15,460 nucleotides of DNA, taken from assembly GCA_002353975.1 (NCBI GenBank), contig DEKQ01000149.1, positions 13,776-29,235 on the forward strand. Direction: 5' to 3'. This DNA comes from Prevotellaceae bacterium UBA2718 (GTDB lineage: Bacteria; Bacteroidota; Bacteroidia; Bacteroidales; Bacteroidaceae). A program made the position numbers and the translations under genes. The notes below the pieces were generated by a model. It ran no database searches. It was not told where the DNA came from and was given only the letters and a program-made list of their open reading frames with translations. Positions 1-7,210 of this stretch are shown here, piece by piece; position 1 is the first letter of the stretch; every line of letters begins with the position of its first letter.

Positions 1-26
1 AATTCACAAATCAAAATAAGCAAGTT

Positions 27-848
27 ATGATTGACGTAAGCAACATCAAATTCAGCTATCCGGGTCAGAATAGCCTGGTATTCAACGACTTCAGTCTTCG
101 CCTGGAGCAGAATCGCATCTATGGCCTATTGGGCAAAAACGGCACCGGCAAGAGCACTTTGCTCTATCTCATCGCCGGTCTTCTGAGGCCAGAACGGGGC
201 ACGGTGACGGTAGATGGCGCACCGGCGACCGAGCGAAGGGCCGAGATGCTCAGTGAGATATTCCTCGTGCCCGAGGAGTTTGACCTGCCCAAATGCCGTC
301 TGAACGAGTACGTAAGGCTCAACCGCACGTTCTATCCCCGCTTCAGCGACGACATCCTGAGCAGCTGCCTGAGCGAGTTCGGCCTGCCGGAGAACCCCAA
401 TCTGCAGGAGCTCTCAATGGGTCAGAAGAAGAAAGTCTTCATGAGTTTTGCCCTTGCCACCTGCACCAAGTACCTGCTGATGGACGAACCGACCAACGGT
501 CTCGACATCCCGTCAAAGTCGCAGTTCCGCAAGGTTGTGGCACAGTCGATGACAGAAGACCGCACGCTAATCATCTCCACCCACCAGGTGCACGATGTGG
601 AGCAGCTGCTGGACCATATCCTCATCCTCACGCAGCAGTCATTGCTCATGGATGCCTCAACGGCGGAGATACAAAGGAAGTACGTCTTCGGCTATCGCAC
701 GCCGGCAGAGATGGACTCGTCGGTCATCTATGCAGAGCCGTCGCTGCAGGGCAACGCCGTGATAGCACGCCGCCAGGAGGGCCAGCCCGAGACGCAGATA
801 AATCTGGAACTGCTCTTCAGCGCCGCAGCTCAGGGCAAATTAAGCTAA
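27..848 (+). CDS. ABC transporter ATP-binding protein
   Basis: The 273-residue product is a single ABC ATPase, expected to sit on the cytoplasmic face of a membrane exporter and drive it by ATP hydrolysis. Visible motifs are Walker A GKNGTGKST (residues 36-44), signature LSMGQ (129-133), Walker B with catalytic Glu in YLLMDEPTNGLD (149-160), and H-loop His186 in STH. The usual Q-loop Gln appears replaced by Glu83 in VPEEFDLP. Residues after about 220 form a C-terminal extension without a recognised motif. The start ATG is the first in frame and gives a normal N-terminus (IDVSNIKFSY). The permease follows 52 nt downstream and a GntR regulator closes the operon, so the partner is almost certainly that permease. 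The substrate cannot be read from sequence; YtrB-type pairs in Firmicutes respond to cell-wall antibiotics, which is only an analogy here. Confidence 0.93.
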   Translation: MIDVSNIKFSYPGQNSLVFNDFSLRLEQNRIYGLLGKNGTGKSTLLYLIAGLLRPERGTVTVDGAPATERRAEMLSEIFLVPEEFDLPKCRLNEYVRLNRTFYPRFSDDILSSCLSEFGLPENPNLQELSMGQKKKVFMSFALATCTKYLLMDEPTNGLDIPSKSQFRKVVAQSMTEDRTLIISTHQVHDVEQLLDHILILTQQSLLMDASTAEIQRKYVFGYRTPAEMDSSVIYAEPSLQGNAVIARRQEGQPETQINLELLFSAAAQGKLS

Positions 849-900
849 ATGACTGTAATAATAAGGTAACAAACATAACCCACCAAACGAAACCGAGACG

Positions 901-1698
901 ATGAAAAATTTCAATACACAACGCATGTGGCAGGTGCTGAAGTATGACCTGCTCATCAATCGCAAGCAAAATCTCGCTACCCTTGCCAAGATGGCATTAA
1001 TCCTTTTAATCATGTTTTACTTCATGTTCATAAACCATGCATGGTATTACCCCGATGGCAGAGTAGGCGAAATAGAAGAGGGGAACGCCGTAATGGTACT
1101 TTTCACAATAGGGATCTTTACCGTGTTCTACGGCTCTTGGATACTCCGCCACATGGATACCAAGCAGCATCGCACGGCCTACCTGATGCTACCCGCCTCA
1201 CCTGCCGAGAAGATGGTGGCCCGACTGCTGATAACAGTAGTACTGTGGCCGCTGGCATGCATGGTTGCAATTGTGACTGCCGACATGCTGCGATGGTTTA
1301 TCCACATAATTCTCGGAGTGGGGCTTAGTGGCAGTGTGACGTTCCCGACGCTGAAGTTTATCAGTTATGCTTCGTGGCAAGGGAGAGTATTCATGGTGCT
1401 GCTGACCCTGTGGGCGCAGTCCCTCTACATAGTAGGAGGCGCACTCTTCACACGCCGCCAATGGCTTCTCACAGGAACAGTACTGATTATACTGGCCATG
1501 ATGGGTGGTGGAATAATCACTCGCACTTTGGACTATATGTTTGACGAAGCCCTGAACAAGGGTATTACCATCAACGGAGACATAGTCTTCTGGGCTTTTA
1601 CATGCAGTTTTACACTATTCACGCTGCTCAACTATTGGATAAGCTACCGCATCTTCCGCCGCACGCAGGTGATTAACAACAAATGGCTGAACCTATGA
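901..1698 (+). CDS. ABC-2-type permease, six predicted membrane segments
   Basis: The product has 265 residues and is a polytopic membrane protein. Hydrophobic stretches lie near residues 28-46, 62-82, 105-127, 163-182, 189-205 and 228-248, giving about six helices, the usual number for the membrane half of an ABC-2 exporter. A cytoplasmic segment RTAYLMLPASPAEKMVARLL (about 91-110) resembles a motif I associate with Bacteroidetes permeases of this kind. The N-terminus is positively charged before the first helix, suggesting it faces the cytoplasm. It lies between its likely ATPase (27-848) and a GntR regulator whose start overlaps its stop in an ATGA, so the three should be one operon. The substrate is unknown. 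The family assignment rests on context and topology more than on strong motifs. Confidence 0.85.
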   Translation: MKNFNTQRMWQVLKYDLLINRKQNLATLAKMALILLIMFYFMFINHAWYYPDGRVGEIEEGNAVMVLFTIGIFTVFYGSWILRHMDTKQHRTAYLMLPASPAEKMVARLLITVVLWPLACMVAIVTADMLRWFIHIILGVGLSGSVTFPTLKFISYASWQGRVFMVLLTLWAQSLYIVGGALFTRRQWLLTGTVLIILAMMGGGIITRTLDYMFDEALNKGITINGDIVFWAFTCSFTLFTLLNYWISYRIFRRTQVINNKWLNL

Positions 1699-2063
1699 CA
1701 TTCTCCAACGACAAGGCAATATACATGCAGATGGCGGACCGCCTCTGCGACGAGATACTGAGCGGCACCTACAAGGACGATGACCGCATCCCTTCGGTGC
1801 GCGAATATGCCGTGCTGCTTGAGGTGAACACCAACACGGCAGTGAAGGCATACGATGAGCTGGCGCGCGCGAACATTATATATATTAGGCGCGGTCTGGG
1901 CTACTTCGTCACCAAGGGCGCAAAGGAGCAGATACTGAAAGAGCGCCGCAGGATATTCCTCAGGGAGCGCCTGCCTGAGCTCTTCAGACAGATGGAGCTG
2001 CTGGGCATATCCATCGACGAGGTGACAAAGGAGCACGAGAAGTTCGTAATGAAGAATGCATAG
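1695..2063 (+). CDS. GntR-family regulator, YtrA-like
   Basis: The 122-residue cytoplasmic DNA-binding protein has a winged helix-turn-helix at about residues 31-72 (RIPSVREYAVLLEVNTNTAV, then a wing ending RRGLGYFV). A short, charged helical tail follows in place of a large ligand-binding domain, which is the pattern of the YtrA subfamily. I chose the ATG at 1695 because it forms an ATGA overlap with the permease stop (1696-1698) and gives the family-like N-terminus MTFSNDKAIYMQMADRL; an in-frame ATG at 1683 would add only four residues. Because the gene is last in the ABC operon, it most likely represses its own operon and is relieved by an envelope stress or a transported compound. That role is inferred from YtrA in Bacillus. 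The operator is not visible because the operon's promoter lies outside or at the very edge of the window. Confidence 0.9.
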   Translation: MTFSNDKAIYMQMADRLCDEILSGTYKDDDRIPSVREYAVLLEVNTNTAVKAYDELARANIIYIRRGLGYFVTKGAKEQILKERRRIFLRERLPELFRQMELLGISIDEVTKEHEKFVMKNA

Positions 2064-2183
2064 CGCATAATTCTCACCTCACTACGCAGAACGCCCGCAC
2101 GCCTCTTCTTCGAGTTCGTCGCAATACTATTGCCACACCAGCCACCCCCGACAAACAACAATACGCGATTATCCCTCCCGAAA

Positions 2184-2215
2184 TTTGCCCAATTGAGGAA
2201 TTATTAGTACCTTTG
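2184..2215 (+). promoter_or_regulatory. Bacteroidetes-type promoter of the helicase operon
   Basis: TTTG at 2184-2187 and TAccTTTG at 2208-2215 are separated by exactly 20 nt, matching the known Bacteroidetes -33/-7 consensus (TTTG, 19-21 nt, TAnnTTTG). Initiation normally falls a few bases after the -7 box, which would be about 2219-2222, right at the helicase ATG (2221). Confidence 0.8.
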
Positions 2216-2220
2216 CTGCA

Positions 2221-4095
2221 ATGTCTGACGCAAAGAACATACAATACCTGCAGAAGCTCCGCTCGCTCCTCCTTATGGAATACGAGGCGGAGAAGGAGGA
2301 CTTTCGCCTGCAATCGGAGAAGATGCCCCTTGCGCGCAAGGTGCGTCGCGGCATCTGTTGGCACCCCGTCAGCGTGGGGCGCTCGTACTATAACTCGCTG
2401 AACCAGCTCGTGGTGGAGATACATAACGGCAGCGAGGCGCTGGACGAGAGCGACGAAGACCCCGACACAGCATTCGAGTATGGCAAGCCCATACAGTTCT
2501 TTGCCATCAAAGCAGACGGCCAGCCTGCCTATTTCAACTGGACTTCGACAATCTCATACGTTGACGGGCGGCGCATGGTGGCAACGGTTCCATCGTCAGG
2601 ACAGGTGATGCAGCTGCAGCAAACGCCGGACCTCGGAGTGCAGCTGTACTTCGATGAGACCAGCTACAAGACCATGCTCCATGCCCTTGACGAGGCTATC
2701 GGCAGCAAAAAGGGCCGCATGAGCGACCTGCGGGCAGTCTTTTCAGGCGACCAGGAAGCGCGAAAATTAACGATTTCATCGGTCTCAATGCCCTGGCTGA
2801 ACGACTCGCAGCAGCAGGCCGTACTTGAGGTTCTGCGGGCAAAGGACGTGGCGGTGGTTCACGGACCGCCGGGGACGGGAAAGACAACCACGCTCGTCGA
2901 GGCGATATGCGAGACGCTGCACCGCGAGACGCAGGTGCTGGTGTGCGCCCAGAGCAACACGGCGGTTGACTGGATAGCGGAGAAACTCGTGGATCACGGC
3001 GTGTCCGTGCTGCGCATCGGCAACCCATCGCGAGTGAACGACAAGATGCTTTCGTTCACGTATGAGCGGCAGTTTGAGAGTCATCCCGACTATCCCGAGC
3101 TGTGGTCCATACGCAAAGCCATCAGGCAGATACGCGACAGCAGGCAGGGAAGCAGCGACAGCAGGCACCAGAAGCTGGCCCGCCTCAGGGAGAGGGCAGC
3201 GGAACTGGAGATGCGCATCAGCCACGCGCTCTTTGCCGAGACCCGCGTAGTGGCGTGCACATTAGTGGGAGCAGCGAACAAAATCATGGTGGGACAGAAG
3301 TTCTCAACCCTCTTCATCGACGAGGCGGCACAGGCACTGGAGCCGGCATGTTGGATTGCCATACGCCGCGCAGGCAGGGTGATACTGGCAGGCGACCACC
3401 AACAGCTGCCGCCGACAATCAAAAGCTATGACGCCATGCAGCAGGGGCTGGGCCGAACGCTGATGCAGCGCATCGTGGAGAGCCAGCCGGACAGCGTGAC
3501 GCTGCTCACAATGCAGTACCGTATGAACGAGGCCATCATGCGATTCCCGTCCGAATGGTTCTATGAGGGGCGCCTGACCTCCCACCCTTCAGTGGGCCAT
3601 CGCTCCGTGATAGACTACGACCAGCCCATAGTATGGGTGGAGAGCGACGAGCCGGAACTGTTCGTAGGCGAGAGCCACGGGCGCATAAACAAGGCAGAGG
3701 CAGACCTGTTGCTGCTGCATCTGGAGGGTTATATAAATAAGGTGGGCAAGGAACGCTTCTTGGAAGACCGTCTGGATGTGGGCATAATCTCCCCCTACCG
3801 CGTGCAGACGCAGTACCTGAGGCAGCAGATCAGGCAACGACCGTTCTTCAAACCCTTCCGCAATGCCATCACAGTGCAGACCGTTGACGGCTTTCAGGGG
3901 CAGGAACGGGACCTCATACTCATATCCCTCGTGCGCAGTAACGAGCACGGACAGATAGGATTCCTCTCTGACCTGAGGCGCATGAACGTAGCCATGACAC
4001 GCGCAAGGATGAAGCTTATCATCTTCGGCAACAGCAAGACACTGTCTCACTACGCCTTCTACCGCAAACTAATCGAATACATTCAAAGTCTATGA
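2221..4095 (+). CDS. SF1 helicase, Upf1/SMUBP-2-like
   Basis: The 624-residue cytoplasmic ATPase should translocate on or unwind nucleic acid. Residues 1-190 form an N-terminal region with a conserved-looking core (GRSYYNSLNQLVVEI, 53-67). The helicase motifs follow in order: Q-motif LNDSQQQAV (193-201), Walker A GPPGTGKTT (215-223), Ia CAQSNTAVD (242-250), motif II DEAA (367-370), motif III GDHQQLPPT (391-399), motif IV QYRM (432-435), motif V TVDGFQGQERD (553-563) and motif VI NVAMTRAR (589-596). DEAA with QYRM and the VDGFQGQE block point to the Upf1-like SF1B family that includes human IGHMBP2. There is no zinc or R3H domain, and the length is typical of Bacteroidales members. The start is supported by the promoter placement and by family-like residues from about position 8. 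Its stop overlaps the phosphatase start by ATGA. Whether the physiological substrate is DNA or RNA cannot be told. Confidence 0.93.
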   Translation: MSDAKNIQYLQKLRSLLLMEYEAEKEDFRLQSEKMPLARKVRRGICWHPVSVGRSYYNSLNQLVVEIHNGSEALDESDEDPDTAFEYGKPIQFFAIKADGQPAYFNWTSTISYVDGRRMVATVPSSGQVMQLQQTPDLGVQLYFDETSYKTMLHALDEAIGSKKGRMSDLRAVFSGDQEARKLTISSVSMPWLNDSQQQAVLEVLRAKDVAVVHGPPGTGKTTTLVEAICETLHRETQVLVCAQSNTAVDWIAEKLVDHGVSVLRIGNPSRVNDKMLSFTYERQFESHPDYPELWSIRKAIRQIRDSRQGSSDSRHQKLARLRERAAELEMRISHALFAETRVVACTLVGAANKIMVGQKFSTLFIDEAAQALEPACWIAIRRAGRVILAGDHQQLPPTIKSYDAMQQGLGRTLMQRIVESQPDSVTLLTMQYRMNEAIMRFPSEWFYEGRLTSHPSVGHRSVIDYDQPIVWVESDEPELFVGESHGRINKAEADLLLLHLEGYINKVGKERFLEDRLDVGIISPYRVQTQYLRQQIRQRPFFKPFRNAITVQTVDGFQGQERDLILISLVRSNEHGQIGFLSDLRRMNVAMTRARMKLIIFGNSKTLSHYAFYRKLIEYIQSL

Positions 4096-4742
4096 AATAC
4101 AAAGCAATAATATGGGACCTTGACGGCACCCTCATGGATACGCTGCAAGACCTCTACTTAGCAACCAATCACGCCCTGAAAACATACGGAATGCCGGAGC
4201 GGACCCTCGACGAAGTGCGCCGGTTCGTGGGCAACGGAGTGCGCAGACTCATACAGCTCGCAGTGCCAAAAGGCGAGGAGAACCCGCTGTTTGAGGATGT
4301 TTTCAAAGAGTTTAAGGCCTATTACGTGGTGCACTGTCAGGACAATACCGACCTGTACGACGGCATAGCAGACACGCTGAAGGCCCTGAAGCAGCAGGGC
4401 ATCAGGATGGCCGTGGTAAGCAACAAGCTGCAATCGGGCGTGGATGAGCTGTATCGCGACTATCTTTCAGCGACTATTGACGTGGCAATAGGCGAGCGCC
4501 CGGGCATGCAACGCAAGCCGGCACCCGACATGGTGGACCTTGCGCTGAGCGAACTCGGCGTCAATAAGGATGAGGCGGTATATGTAGGTGACTCTGACGT
4601 TGACATTATGACGGCACGAAACGCCGGGCTGCCGTGCATATCAGTGCTGTGGGGCTTCCGCGACAGGGACTTCCTGATACAGCACGGAGCCACGACATTT
4701 GCCGAAAAGCCCACGGACATCATCAAGGAGATAGCCCGATAA
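4092..4742 (+). CDS. HAD-family phosphatase, phosphoglycolate phosphatase-like
   Basis: The 216-residue soluble enzyme carries all four HAD motifs. Motif I is DLDGT with nucleophile Asp9 and general acid Asp11, motif II is VVSNK (Ser110), motif III is the Lys of RKPAPD (Lys142), and motif IV is VGDSDVDI (Asp167, Asp171) for magnesium. The helical cap between about residues 16 and 85, with RRFVGNGVRRLI, is of the Gph/PGPase type, so 2-phosphoglycolate is a reasonable substrate guess. HAD substrate calls from sequence are unreliable, however, and beta-phosphoglucomutase or pyrophosphatase activity cannot be excluded. The start overlaps the helicase stop as ATGA, which implies translational coupling. 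No convincing terminator follows; a 6-bp GATAAG/CTTATC hairpin at 4738-4759 lacks a U-run. Confidence 0.9.
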   Translation: MKYKAIIWDLDGTLMDTLQDLYLATNHALKTYGMPERTLDEVRRFVGNGVRRLIQLAVPKGEENPLFEDVFKEFKAYYVVHCQDNTDLYDGIADTLKALKQQGIRMAVVSNKLQSGVDELYRDYLSATIDVAIGERPGMQRKPAPDMVDLALSELGVNKDEAVYVGDSDVDIMTARNAGLPCISVLWGFRDRDFLIQHGATTFAEKPTDIIKEIAR

Positions 4743-4859
4743 GTTAAAAAATCCTTATCCGATAAAACCATTTCTCTTCTCCTGCGTCACAGAGATGTGC
4801 ACAAAAAACAAAAATGGAGCAATGCATCCGACGTATTATAAACCTAAAAAAGAAGAGAA

Positions 4860-5369
4860 ATGAAGAAGCTTATATTAACATTTATCGCCTTGGCAACAAT
4901 GACATTCGCCATGGCACAGAGTGAGGAAACCGCAGGAAAGCGCGAAAAGGGCAAACGTCCAGATCCGAAGGAGATGGCCGAGAAGCGCACGAAGGACATG
5001 GTGGAGAAGTACGCTCTCTCTACGGAGCAGGCCGCCAAGGTCAAGGCACTGAACGAGAAATACATGTCGCAGATGGGCGGCAAAGGCCGTGGAGGCGGCA
5101 GAGGACAGCGTCCTGACATGAAGAACGGCCAACGTCCGGAGCGTCCGCAGGGCGATGCGAGACCCGACAGCCTGCGCCAGCGCGGCAACGGCAAGGGCAT
5201 GGGACAGCGCGGAGGAGGCCCAAGAGGGCGCGGTGAGCACATGAAGAAATATGACGAAGAGCTGAGCAAAATACTCAACGAAGCCCAGTTCAAAGCATAC
5301 AAGGCCGACCAGGAGAAAATGAGAAAGGAACGCAAAGAGCGTAACAACAATAACAAGAAGAAAGATTAA
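4860..5369 (+). CDS. Secreted DUF4890/Spy-like Gly-Arg-Lys-rich protein
   Basis: The 169-residue product starts with a clear signal peptide (MKKLILTFIALATMTFAMA, cleavage likely after residue 19), so it is probably periplasmic. The mature part is very basic. A helix YALSTEQAAKVKALNEKY (about 51-68) and a second helical motif SKILNEAQFKAYKADQEKM (about 140-158) resemble the LTxxQ-type helices of Spy/CpxP proteins. They are separated by a low-complexity Gly/Arg/Pro linker (about 73-127, containing repeats of GQRP and RPERP). The tail is Asn/Lys-rich. I recognise this as DUF4890-like from Bacteroidales; its function is not established, and a Spy-like chaperone or envelope-stress role is inference. 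A purine-rich AAGAAGAGAA sits just upstream of the ATG. I could not see a TAnnTTTG promoter in 4743-4859, so it may use another sigma factor or be read through from the helicase operon. Confidence 0.85.
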   Translation: MKKLILTFIALATMTFAMAQSEETAGKREKGKRPDPKEMAEKRTKDMVEKYALSTEQAAKVKALNEKYMSQMGGKGRGGGRGQRPDMKNGQRPERPQGDARPDSLRQRGNGKGMGQRGGGPRGRGEHMKKYDEELSKILNEAQFKAYKADQEKMRKERKERNNNNKKKD

Positions 5370-5398
5370 CACAACCCCTGAACCCACCTTTGAAAACT

Positions 5399-5436
5399 AA
5401 AAGACTGTACCGACAACTATGGTACAGTCTTTTTTT
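5399..5436 (+). terminator. Rho-independent terminator
   Basis: A perfect inverted repeat pairs AAAAGACTGTACC (5399-5411) with GGTACAGTCTTTT (5421-5433) around a 9-nt loop and runs into seven T residues (5430-5436). It lies 30 nt after the DUF4890-like gene and should end that transcript, separating it from the MFS pair. The A-rich left arm means it might also work weakly in the opposite direction. Confidence 0.9.
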
Positions 5437-5609
5437 GTGTCTGAACGACAGTATGAAGTCTCAAAAATCAGCGGTTTCATCGGGTAAAATCCGCCATTCC
5501 AACGAAAGAACACACACATTTTCGATTGCTGATGCGTCCCGTTTCAGATGCCTGAACCCCCATATCCATGCGCTTCGCAATAGTTAACATTTATTAATTC
5601 TCGTCTTCT

Positions 5610-5644
5610 ATTGTCCGCTATTTAACGATTTCTTACTATCTTTG
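5610..5644 (+). promoter_or_regulatory. Likely promoter of the MFS transporter pair
   Basis: TAtcTTTG at 5637-5644 matches the Bacteroidetes -7 box. The best -33 candidate, ATTG at 5610-5613, is 23 nt upstream, longer than the 19-21 nt optimum, so this promoter looks weaker than those at 2184 and 14636. Initiation near 5650 would give a leader of roughly 13 nt before the ATG at 5663. Confidence 0.6.
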
Positions 5645-5662
5645 CAGGACAATACTAACCGA

Positions 5663-7165
5663 ATGAGCCCAATACAGTCAACGAAAATGACTAATTTCCG
5701 ATGGACAGTATGTAGCCTGCTGTTCTTCGCCACTATGACGACCTACATGGATCGTCAGGTTTTGTCGTTGACATGGAAAGACTTCCTGGCCCCCGAATAT
5801 GGATGGACAGATGCTGATTACGGCTATCTGGCGGGCCTGTTCTCCCTGATATATGCTATATGCATGCTCTTCACTGGTAAAGTCATGGACGTTATCGGCA
5901 TGCGCCGCGGCTACCTGCTGTCGATAGGCATCTGTACGGTGGGCACATTGCTGCACGCTGTGTGCGGAATTATGATGAGCGGCATCCTCGCCGACACATG
6001 GGTGGCAAGCTTTGACGGCGCCATAGAGGCGATGCACGACGCCGGCGTAGCGGGAACAGCCATCACTACCATGAGTATCTATCTCCTGTTGGGCTGCCGC
6101 AGCATCATGGCACTGGGTCAGGCTGGCAACTTCCCTGCGGCCATATCAGTGACGGCGGAGTACTTCCCAAAGAAGGACCGTGCGTTCGCCACATCCATAT
6201 TCAACAACGGTGCCAGCGTGGGATCGCTGCTCGCACCGGTCACCATACCGCTGATAGCACGCGAATTTGGATGGGAGATGGCGTTTCTACTTGTAGGGTC
6301 ACTGGGATTTCTGTGGATGTTTGCATGGCTGATGCTCTATGAGAGCGCCGGAGAAAGCCATCGAGTGAACATTTCCGAGTACAACTACATACAGCAAGAC
6401 ACGGTGTCGGCAAGTCAGAATTACAATGAAAACGAGAAAGACACCTCTGAAGGCATAGACAGCGACATAATAAACGACGGCAAGCCGATAAGTTTCCTGC
6501 GCTGCTTCTCCTACCGCGTCACGTGGGCATTCATCTTCGGTAAGTTCATGACAGAGGGTGCGTGGTGGTTCTATCTCTTCTGGGCACCGATCTATATCTC
6601 CGACACCTACGGCTACACCACCGACTCTCCGATGGGAATGGCGCTGATATTTACCATATATCTCATTAGTATGCTGTCGGTCATAGGAGGCTATCTGCCC
6701 ACATATCTTACTGAAGAGTTCTCACTGACACCGCTGCAAGCACGTCTGAGAGCCATGTTGGGCTTTGCCTGCCTGCAGCTGATAGGCCTGCTACAGATGC
6801 CTTTAGGCAGCCATTCACCCTGGGTGCTCGTCATAATCATCGGCATTTTCGGCGCCGCGCACCAGAGTTGGTCAGCCAATCTCTTCTCTCTGGTGGGTGA
6901 CAACATACCGAAGAAGTCCATTGCGACAGTCATCGGTATCGGAGGATGTGCAGGAGGCATAGCGTCATACCTCGTCATGGTGTTTACAGGAGCACTGCTG
7001 CAATACGCAGAACAGATGCACGATACATTCACATTCCTTGGCTATTCCGGCAAAGCGGCGGCCTATATGATGATGTTCAGCATCTTCTCCGTGTCCTACC
7101 TCATAGGCTGGGGCATCATAAGACTACTGTCAGATTACCACAAAAGTACTGTAAGAATGTCATAA
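5663..7165 (+). CDS. MFS transporter, ACS/hexuronate-like (copy 1)
   Basis: This 500-residue inner-membrane carrier has about 12 hydrophobic segments and belongs to the major facilitator superfamily, most like the anion:cation symporter group that carries hexuronates and other sugar acids. Typical features are the N-terminal YMDRQVLSLTWKDF block near the first helix, TAEYFPKKDRAFATSIFNNG in the first half, and a charged central cytoplasmic loop (about residues 235-275) before the second six helices. I chose ATG 5663: the in-frame TTG at 5642 lies inside the -7 promoter box, so it would be upstream of the mRNA start. A second ATG at 5687 is also possible. It is a paralogue of the next gene, 45 nt downstream, but has a longer periplasmic loop and central loop and a quite different codon usage (23 ATA isoleucine codons counted by eye). 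The substrate is not determinable from sequence. Confidence 0.88.
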   Translation: MSPIQSTKMTNFRWTVCSLLFFATMTTYMDRQVLSLTWKDFLAPEYGWTDADYGYLAGLFSLIYAICMLFTGKVMDVIGMRRGYLLSIGICTVGTLLHAVCGIMMSGILADTWVASFDGAIEAMHDAGVAGTAITTMSIYLLLGCRSIMALGQAGNFPAAISVTAEYFPKKDRAFATSIFNNGASVGSLLAPVTIPLIAREFGWEMAFLLVGSLGFLWMFAWLMLYESAGESHRVNISEYNYIQQDTVSASQNYNENEKDTSEGIDSDIINDGKPISFLRCFSYRVTWAFIFGKFMTEGAWWFYLFWAPIYISDTYGYTTDSPMGMALIFTIYLISMLSVIGGYLPTYLTEEFSLTPLQARLRAMLGFACLQLIGLLQMPLGSHSPWVLVIIIGIFGAAHQSWSANLFSLVGDNIPKKSIATVIGIGGCAGGIASYLVMVFTGALLQYAEQMHDTFTFLGYSGKAAAYMMMFSIFSVSYLIGWGIIRLLSDYHKSTVRMS

Positions 7166-7210
7166 GACTACAATCCGACTATCAAAATCCAAAAATTTCT
7201 ATATCTAATT

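Noticed and set aside
293..904. 203-codon frame overlapping the ABC ATPase
   Set aside because: The ATPase frame carries all the ABC motifs. The overlapping frame is Pro/His/Arg-rich and featureless.
4738..4759. GATAAG/CTTATC hairpin after the HAD phosphatase as a terminator
   Set aside because: The stem is only 6 AT-rich base pairs and is not followed by a T-run.
4844..5387. Two minus-strand frames of 170 codons opposite the DUF4890-like gene
   Set aside because: The sense frame has a clean signal peptide and terminator; the antisense frames reflect its Gly/Arg-rich low complexity.
5390..5587. 65-codon plus-strand frame
   Set aside because: It runs straight through the strong terminator at 5399-5436 and has no family resemblance or promoter.
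5642..5662. TTG start for the first MFS gene
   Set aside because: The TTG is part of the TAtcTTTG promoter box, so it would lie upstream of the transcript.
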